NCBI GenBank assembly: GCA_033807695.1
Contig: CM066304.1
Span: forward strand, 2,604,001-2,668,000
Length of the DNA: 64,000 nt
From: Daedaleopsis sinensis
Taxonomy: Eukaryota > Basidiomycota > Agaricomycetes > Polyporales > Polyporaceae
Reading direction: 5' to 3'
In this document: piece by piece, positions 56,776 to 64,000 of the stretch
Position numbering within the stretch: position 1 is the first letter of the stretch
Layout of the letters: each line of letters starts with the position of its first letter
Notes under the pieces: generated by a model
The model's database searches: none
What the model was told of the DNA's origin: nothing
What the model saw: the letters and a program-made list of their open reading frames with translations, nothing else
Program-made: the position numbers and the translations under genes

Positions 56776-59700
56776 ATGCAGTCCGCCCAGAAACCCGCCG
56801 TACAACAGCAGCCACCTGTGAAGATATACAATGCTGTCTACTCCTCTGTCCAGGTCTGGTTATTCCTCCAGATCTCGCGTAAAACTCCCCGCTAAGCCAG
56901 CCACGGACGCGTACAGGTCTACGAATGCATGGTCCGCGGCATTGCGGTCATGCGGAGACGTGCCGACTCCTACGTTAACGCGACACAGATTCTGAAGGTG
57001 GCCGGTGTTGACAAAGGCCGTCGCACCAAGATCCTTGAGAAGGAGATTCTACCGGGCAAGCATGAAATCGTCCAGGGTGGTTATGGGAAGTATCAGGGAA
57101 CCTGGTGAGTACCGATATGAATTCGTATCTACTTGCTCTTCTTCTTCTTGGGTCGCTGTCTGTTCGCAACTGTGCAATCTGGACGTGTGGCGGGTACAAG
57201 GGATGTCGTAGCGATCATGCTCGCCCCTTACCAAGCCTACTAAGACTGGTCTATACGTTGCCCTCGTGCTTATGGCTATGTATGTTAGACAGAACTTTCG
57301 GGGCTGTTGGTGTAGATCCTATGATGCCACTCAGTGGTAGAAGGTGCTTCCCCGATGGACGTGGGCGAAGTAACTTATCCCTACCAAGGTGCAGGGTGTT
57401 CACGCCGCGTACCGTGCGGTCATACGACACACTCTGTCGTGTGGAGCGATATTGATGGAGGCATACCATTGCACCAATGGTCTCCACGCACGGTGTTTGC
57501 TTCACGACCACGCGCGGTACGCCCATCTAGCCAGAAATCGAGTCAGTGTATGGAAATTACCTGCTTGTCTGCATCGGCGTTCCTACTGCTGTACTGCCTT
57601 CGACTTTCTGAGCATCATTTAGTTCCATAGAGCGGATACGTCCTGCCTCATTTGATGCATTCATAGGCGTAGTGACGCGTCGCACCCCATCTGAACGATG
57701 GTCCCAAACCCGTCATCCAGAGCGCAGGCGGGCGCACCGTTGTCATTCCGAACCGTACTCGCACTGTGTTGCACACTGAGCGTGTGTGTTCTGTGCAACT
57801 ACTGATCCTCTCTTTCATCCGTATTGTTAGATGCTACTGCCTTCGAAATGCATATTGATGAAAAATCTCGCTATAGGATTCCTCTCGAGCGCGGCCGCGA
57901 TATCGCGCTTCAGTATGGGGTCGCACCCCTTCTTGCACCCTTGTTTGATTTCGTCCCGAACGCCAATCCTATGGGTGGTCTACCTCCTTCTCTCGCTGGA
58001 GTACCAGGTATGTGGAGTTCCATTCAATCACAGCTCGCCGCATCACTGACCTTTTGCTGATGATAGGCCTTGCGCCGCCCCCAATCATGCCAGGTTCTGC
58101 ACTTCGTTTGCTTAATCAAGGGCGTGCACAGGGTTTGTTCACGCCATCAACATCCAGTATGTCTGCTACCTATGCTGTCTTAAATGCTTCACCCGGCCCA
58201 CATCTCGTAGGTGGTTATCCACCTGGTTTCCCTATTGGAGCCGTCTCTCCTACACCCCCGCCTCTCATGCAATCGTCGCTCAAACGATCTCATTCACAAT
58301 TAGACCTTGACCCCAATTCTGTGACCTCCGCCAACCATCACACGGCTCCGCCTGCGTTAGCAGCGTCGCCGGACATTCAAATGCTGGATCGATCTCGCCC
58401 AGGGTCCACTGTTCAACAAACGGATGGTGGGCCATCTCCAAGCAAAAGGGCTCGCACCGAGCCTCCCGTCCTTCCCGACGCCACTGGTCGTGCATCCCCC
58501 GCTGTCGCCCCGCTCCAAGCTCATGCGAGCATGCCTCCGCCTGCACTTTATGGAGGACTCCAACACCCGACCTCCGGAACTGCGAACGGGGTGTCACGAC
58601 CAGCCAGCTCGCAAAGCACTATCGTAAACGGCGACACACAGCAATATACGATCCGATTCGCATCCAAACCCTCGGTTCCTCGAACCATGGACCACAATGC
58701 CCCTGCTCGTGATCCTCGACGAGCCGCTATTGTGCAGGCCATATGCTCGCGAGATGACCCTCAGCCCGTCATCGACATGATTCGCGACGTGCCACCAGAT
58801 ATCGCCGCCCTAGCAACGGACGTAGACCTTGTGGTCGACGAGCAAGGTCATACAGCGCTACACATAGCCGCCAGCACCGGTCGACATGCGACCGTTGAAG
58901 CACTCGTTGCTGCAGGTGCCGACATACACAGGGGCAATCTCAATGGGGAGACTGCGTTGATGCGCGCATGCCTCGCGACACATTGTTTCGACACGCAGAC
59001 ATTCCACACCCTTGTCACCCACCTGCATCCTAGCATCCGCACTCTTGACACCGCACGCCGCAGTGTGTTCCACCACATCGTCGCAACCGCCGGGGTGAAG
59101 GGACGCGCCGTCGCTGCACGGTATTACCTCGACCAGATCAACCTCTGGATTGTCAATCATGAACGAGCAGATTTTAAGTCGATCATCGACATCCAAGACG
59201 AGCATGGAGACACCGCGCTGAACATTGCTGCAAGGGTTGGGAACCGCAGCTTGGTCAGGGTGTTGTTGGACGCCGGGGCTAATAAGCTGCTTGCTAACAA
59301 GCTGGGCCTACGACCAGGGGACTTCGGTGTAGAGCCTGAGGTGAGCAACACCAGCCTTCGCTCTTCCCCCGCACTAAGGACGTGCTAGGAGCTGGGTGGC
59401 AGTGCGCGATCAGAGGATATTCTCTCTTCATTGCGATCAGTGCCCTCCGTGCCCATGCAGAAAAGCCAGGATGTGATAGCTGGTGAGTTCGTAGTAGTGC
59501 AAGGGGGAAACACGCAGCCTGATCGCGCGCAGATATTACCACCATGATTCAAGGTCTGGGGAATGACTTCGGCGCTGAGGTCAAGTCCAAACAGGACGCG
59601 TTGGACGTGACGCAGGTCCATCTACGCGCTGCAACACGCGAACTCTCGGAACAACGGCGCCAGATCCAACATTGGCAGGCGCGATGTGGTGAACTGGATC

Positions 59701-60344
59701 AGACTACCCAGCGGGTCCGGAACATGGAGAGAGCACTCGCGGATGAAGACACCTTCGACTGGACCGGGCGAACGGAGCTCGACGGCTCCGACGCAGGTCC
59801 GACTGCAGGTTCTGCATTCCAGGCGCGAGGTCAAGCGTCGACGATGTCCGCTCTCAGCGGTGCTGTAGATATGCCTGCGAACCTTGAGGTGGACCCGACG
59901 ATACCTCTCGGCGACACGGTCGCCAGCCTCGTTAGGCTAAGACGGCTGAAGATGTGGCACAGTCGCGTGGAGCAGCTCATGGAGACGCGCATGCGGTCGC
60001 TGCAGGGCGCCAGCGCGGAAAAAGAGTTCCAGTGCAAGAAGATTGTCGCGTTGTGCACGGGCGTGCCGATAGACAGGGTCGAGGAGGTGAGTGGGTGGTT
60101 CGGCGAGCCGTGCGCGTGCGCGTGATCGCCGTTTGTCGTCGGAGTTCGACGAGTGCAGAGACTGAGCGCGCGTTTTGTTCCCCACTATGCAGTTGCTGGA
60201 GAATCTCGTGGTTGCGATGGAGAGCGAGGCGCAGGTGATTGACATCAGCCGGGTGTCTGGGTTTATGCAGAAGGTGTGTCCAGCGCAGTTGTTTGAAGTT
60301 CCCGAGCTGAGTTGCGCGCGTAGGTTCGAAATGGTGTGATATAA
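56776..60344 (+). CDS. MBP1: Mbp1-type APSES/KilA-N transcription factor with ankyrin repeats
   Basis: DNA-binding subunit of the MBF complex that drives G1/S genes through ACGCGT boxes. About 770 residues. Exon 1 ([20 protein letters not shown]) leads into the APSES domain [50 protein letters not shown] and [15 protein letters not shown]. The intron splitting TGG (57105-57876) is 772 bp, more than ten times its others. A Pro/Ser-rich linker with a basic patch ([11 protein letters not shown], possible nuclear signal) follows. Then come ankyrin repeats: [52 protein letters not shown]. The C-terminal helical Swi6-binding-type region runs from [20 protein letters not shown] to [15 protein letters not shown]. 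The stop at 60342-60344 follows a last intron ending GCGTAG. Confidence 0.92.
57105..57876 (+). other. Unusually long intron (772 bp) of MBP1
   Basis: Donor TG|GTGAGTACC and acceptor CTATAG|G restore the Trp codon of GKYQGTW-IPLERGR, so the intron limits are firm. Inside there is no coding sequence that I recognise; an ACGCGT lies near 57673. It may hold an inserted element or a regulatory region. Confidence 0.75.
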
Positions 60345-61020
60345 GGGAGATGGCCATCTGGTCATATGGAAGGTGGTTCGCGCATACGACACATAGAGTT
60401 GACGTATGGCGCAGCCTCGGCTCTGCTGTCGTCGCTCTCGGAACGTTTAAGTTATCTCAAGCACTGTACCACTATGCATTATAGCCATTTATTCTGGATA
60501 GATGCATGTCACTGTGACGCGTTTGATATCTCGTATATGCCGGTTGGGGGGATCCAGGCCAATACATTGCAGGCACTAATCAATAAAACACACATCTGTG
60601 AGCGCTTAAGTATGTGTCTGCACTCGTTCGAGATGTCCAAGAAAGTTGAAGAAACAAGGTGCGCGGAACCGCCCCAGTCTAGCGTCGCCTGCTACCTCGG
60701 GTCACCGATTATCTACTATGTAGTGTTGGTCCCAGACGTAACAGTCTCTATATAAAAATATACTTATTAACACCGTGTACAATAGACACCGAGTACAACA
60801 CAACACATATGTAGGTAGTTCATTGTTCCCAGATTGTCGCTCCCGGTACCGTGGAACTGCTAGTTGCCAATTAAACAAGAGTCAAAGGCTCGGGTTGAAT
60901 GTACAGTGACTAGTGATGCTAGTACACTGTGGTACACATATAGCAGCTACGCATGCCATTCCAGCCTCGATTGGCATTGCTTATAAGGCGGTGGTTTCTA
61001 CACATGGATTTGTGTCTACG
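60345..61020. other. Intergenic after MBP1
   Basis: About 680 bp, moderately AT-rich towards 60750-60830. No gene, repeat or RNA recognised. The reading frame of the next gene is open back to 60913, so its start may lie there. Confidence 0.5.
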
Positions 61021-62067
61021 ATGCTGCCAAAGGAGCTTCTGGATATCATCCTCGTCGACATCTGGTTGCACGCCCCCCTCTTCGAGCCTACACAGCGATG
61101 GCAATTCTTCGCAACTCTATCCCTTGTCAACCACCAGTTCCGAGCGGTCGCGTTGTGGGTCGTGACACGGCATGTCAGGGTGCTCGGAAACTGCTCCATG
61201 GATCTCACAGCCTACGCAAGCATCGGACGACAACATATTGTGGCACTTGGCTCGTCGACCAAAGCATGCTCCCTACACACATACAACGAGTACCTCGCGA
61301 TGCTCTACCGGTCAAGCACAGTGGAGCTCGACATCACCTTCGCCTCTTTCAGTCTCCCGAAGGACCGCGACAAATGGCTTAAAGACGACATACAGCCAGG
61401 GCGCCCAGACGACGAACACAAGATATTCTTCGACGCCATGGCGTTTCCGGATGAACCGGGGTTTGTCTACCCCCTGTCGGAGCAGGCCCGCGTGCAGGGA
61501 TACAAAGACTGGCTCTCCCGTCGCCGGCGCGATAGGCTGTCTGGGTGGTTCGCGGACTTGCTGGACGCCGTCCCGGACTGCAGAGCTTGTATCGTCTCGA
61601 CCGCCCATGGGGTGGGCTCCTTCAACACGCCGTGCTATGCGATGATCCTCGAATCATTGTGGTGGTGGAGATCGCTCGCGACGATCGGTTTCCGCGCGGC
61701 ACCGGGCCCGGGGAAGGAGTGCGGCTTGGACTTCTTCATAGAGCTCATGTGCGGAGCCGCGCCCTGCTTTCCCCTCCTCCCTTCCGTGACTTCAGTCAGC
61801 ATCTCGTGGACCCCTCGATGTCTCTGCTGGGCAAGCAGCAGGATGAACCTGAATGCTCACAAGCCCGAGTGCAAGATGAGGCGTAGGCTGCTTCCGTTTG
61901 TCAACCTTCGCCACCTGCGCATAGAGGCGACGTTCGAACGTCCGGAAGAAGTGTTCCCTTGTGCAATCACCTCAAGGTCCTTTACCAAGGTGGTTTGCGC
62001 ACGTGGAGTTCCCGACGTCGTTCATGCTGCTAGGCCGTGCGGCCAGGTGAAGAGGGATTGCGATTGA
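61021..62067 (+). CDS. F-box-like protein (hypothetical)
   Basis: Open frame of 348 residues from MLPKELLDIILVDIWLHAPL. The motif L-P-x-E-L-L-D-x-I, then ATLSLVNHQFRAVALWVV, has the spacing of an F-box, which would recruit substrates to an SCF ubiquitin ligase via Skp1. The remainder lacks clear leucine-rich repeats (HLRIEATFERPEEVFPC is one possible start). The frame is also open upstream to an ATG at 60913, which would add 36 residues of unremarkable sequence. The 3' part (SRMNLNAHKPECKMRRRLLP onward) could contain an unspliced intron. Such single F-box proteins are greatly expanded in mushrooms. Convergent with PRP4. Confidence 0.55.
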   Translation: MLPKELLDIILVDIWLHAPLFEPTQRWQFFATLSLVNHQFRAVALWVVTRHVRVLGNCSMDLTAYASIGRQHIVALGSSTKACSLHTYNEYLAMLYRSSTVELDITFASFSLPKDRDKWLKDDIQPGRPDDEHKIFFDAMAFPDEPGFVYPLSEQARVQGYKDWLSRRRRDRLSGWFADLLDAVPDCRACIVSTAHGVGSFNTPCYAMILESLWWWRSLATIGFRAAPGPGKECGLDFFIELMCGAAPCFPLLPSVTSVSISWTPRCLCWASSRMNLNAHKPECKMRRRLLPFVNLRHLRIEATFERPEEVFPCAITSRSFTKVVCARGVPDVVHAARPCGQVKRDCD

Positions 62068-62344
62068 GACCCGCATTGACGCTTCCACTTCGGCAGTAGT
62101 AAGGGGCGGGCGGGGGGGTGGGGCACACTATGGGGGATAAATCCATGCAGTGAGTCAGTTCATAAATCGAATTAACGGTAACTAACCCTAGGCAACTTCA
62201 GATTGGGCGATACCCGGGCGAAGAGGGAGGCTGGATATGAGGAAGCACAAAATTGACACGTCGGACGAGACGTCACCCGAAGTCTGAGCAGATATATTAC
62301 ACGCACATAGTGTACCTAGGCATCATCACAATCCCTGCAATTCC

Positions 62345-64000
62345 TCACAACCCATCCGGCGTGAAAAGTTGGAAGTTGCGATTGTAGGTCCCCGACGCGA
62401 GCATCTTGCCATCGTGTGAGAGATCAACGGACATGACCTTGCCCCCATCCGTCGGCAATGTGCGTAGCAGTTGCCAATCGTCCGCGCTCCATAACTTGAC
62501 GAACCCATCGTATCCGCCACTCACGAAATACAGCCCTGAGCGGTACTTCCATTCTTCGAGCACCTTCTCGGAGTCGCTCGACTTCTCTTCCGTGCCGTTC
62601 ATTGCAACATCCGGGGAGAAGCTTGGCGGGAGCTCATCCCCGTAGAAGAAGCGGACGTCGGAAACGTTGGAGACGTGAGCGGGTATCGTGTATAGTGCTT
62701 TCAGTGACCGCATGTCCCATATTCGGATAGTGTCGTCTCCGGAACCAGTGGCGATTTGGTAGCTAATACGATGCGGATAAGATAGATCGCTCGAGACCAT
62801 ACGACTGTGGTTACATACCCGTTGGGAGAAAAGGCAATCGCGAAGATAGCTTGAACATGTCCGTCTAGCACCATTGCGGTCCTTCCTGTACGCAAATCCC
62901 ACACTCGGCCAATAGCGTCAAGTCCTCTGTAGCATGTGCATGAACATTCAGAGGCAAATGGAGGAGATATCGCCTGGCATACCCTGAAGCACATAGAGCG
63001 CCATCGTTCTGGAACTCAACAGAGAACACCTCTTTAGAATGGCCTTCTTGTAAGAGTAGTTCTTTGTGGGTAGCGACATCCCACAGTCGCCATGTTGTGT
63101 CGAAACTTGCACTGGCGACATACTTACCCGAAGGATGGAAGGCAACTCGAGCAACTCGGTCCTTGTGCCCTTTCAATGTCGCCAGGGGAGTTTCACTAGT
63201 GTTACAAGGTCAGACCGCAGGTCAAGCTTTACGCGAGTGAACAGACCTGTTCAATGACCAGAGGTTGACAGAAGCGTCAGCAGCACCGCTGACCATATTG
63301 ACTGTGTCTTCGCTCTGGGAGAGCGTAGCTTGTGGATGCCAAGCGACACCACCCACACGGTCAGTGTGCCCTGTTCAGGTCGTCAGACCGAGTCTACAAT
63401 ACGCATCGCGCGACCAAAGCATTACCTCTGAATGTTCGTACTGGAGTACAGTCAGGCACATTCCACAACTTCACGTTCCCCGCCCAACTACCGGTCGCTA
63501 GATATTTACTGTTCGGTGAGAAGCGCACAAGAGATATAGGTCGTTCATCGCCAATTTGAGAACCAAGGTTCGCAAGGCTCTGTACTTAGAGGTTAGTAGG
63601 ATGTTCGAATTGGATTCCGACAAGGCCGGAGGGGTACCTTGACGTCGGCGAAGACTTTCTTCCGGATGTCTATGATGCGACCTAGTGGCACTTTGTAATC
63701 TAACCGCTGCTGCGCGACTCGTTTTTGAGCTCTACATGGCATCGGGAAGATGGAAAGAATATGGTAAGCACCTGAAAGTTATGGGCCACCTATCGGAAAG
63801 CCACACCTAGGTAGAGAGTACTCCGCCAACGATCTCCGAGCCTCCAATAGCTCGAGGGAACCAGGAGTGTAGAACTCTTCGACCTACGCTTAATGCATCG
63901 GCACAGTACGCGCGCGATAGTAGTCATGAGCACATACCTCTTCCTCACTCTCCTCTGATGACGAATCTTCGTCCACTTGCATCGTGTCATCTCCGCGAGC
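62345..64000 (-). CDS. PRP4: Prp4/PRPF4-type U4/U6 snRNP WD40 protein (5' end outside window)
   Basis: Core U4/U6 snRNP protein of the spliceosome that binds Prp3. The minus frame enters at 64000 with an acidic stretch ([14 protein letters not shown]), so the N-terminus is missing. Next comes the linker [20 protein letters not shown], then WD repeats: [40 protein letters not shown] with [74 protein letters not shown] and [20 protein letters not shown]. It ends FTPDGL. The order (polar linker, seven WD40 blades) fits PRPF4. Several short introns are needed to join the blades. Confidence 0.92.

Noticed and set aside
57105..57876. Several 70-115-codon ORFs inside the long MBP1 intron
   Set aside because: No motifs, and they lie in a well-defined intron; not supported as nested genes.
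1..64000. CRISPR arrays, bacterial operons, prophage or plasmid origins
   Set aside because: None seen; the window is spliced eukaryotic nuclear DNA throughout.

Overview
This is a window of a nuclear fungal genome, most likely an agaricomycete basidiomycete. Almost every gene has many short (about 45-70 bp) GT-AG introns. Gene spacing is tight, convergent and divergent neighbours are common, and the protein set is fungal: DNA ligase IV, Pat1, cystathionine beta-synthase, Clr2, a Kar9/GAR-type protein, TRAPPC12, Mpe1, Vps5, Mvp1, an Mbp1-type APSES factor and Prp4. I see no prokaryotic, organellar or viral genes. Gene limits and products come from reading frames, splice sites and remembered family motifs. 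No database search was run.

Layout, 0-21 kb: DNA ligase IV (LIG4, -) and Pat1 (+) share a divergent promoter with three MCB (ACGCGT) sites. A type II membrane glycosyltransferase (-) follows, then a decayed oxygenase-like gene (+), an aryl-alcohol-dehydrogenase-type aldo/keto reductase (+) with a dense GGTCA cluster upstream, a double-BTB protein (-), and cystathionine beta-synthase (+) without a regulatory C-terminal domain.

21-28 kb: an intact cytochrome P450 (-), a truncated and frameshifted P450 relic (-), an AT-rich stretch with a tRNA-like SINE-type element, and a PQ-loop membrane protein (+) that seems to use two GC-AG introns.

28-38 kb: Clr2-like heterochromatin silencing protein (+), Kar9-like spindle-positioning protein with a C-terminal GAR motif (+), and TRAPPC12 (-) with a long disordered N-terminal half.

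38-45 kb is the accessory part. It holds a relic of an Hsp104/ClpB gene, duplicated degenerate sequence, and a direct duplication of about 1.2 kb. Each copy of the duplication carries a gene for a small secreted cysteine-rich protein (-). About 400 bp upstream of each start codon lies the same 168-bp segment, but in opposite orientation in the two copies; a third partial copy lies nearby.

45-64 kb returns to conserved housekeeping genes: Mpe1/RBBP6 (+), Vps5 (-), an extended SDR reductase (-) with a fragment of a paralogue beside it, Mvp1 (-) divergent from the Mbp1-type cell-cycle transcription factor (+), an F-box-like protein (+) and Prp4 (-, cut by the right edge). Two sorting nexins (Vps5, Mvp1) lie within 6 kb. 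The MBF-type regulator lies in the same window as a promoter with clustered MBF target sites (LIG4/PAT1). The best candidates for something undescribed are the duplicated secreted proteins with their flipped upstream element.
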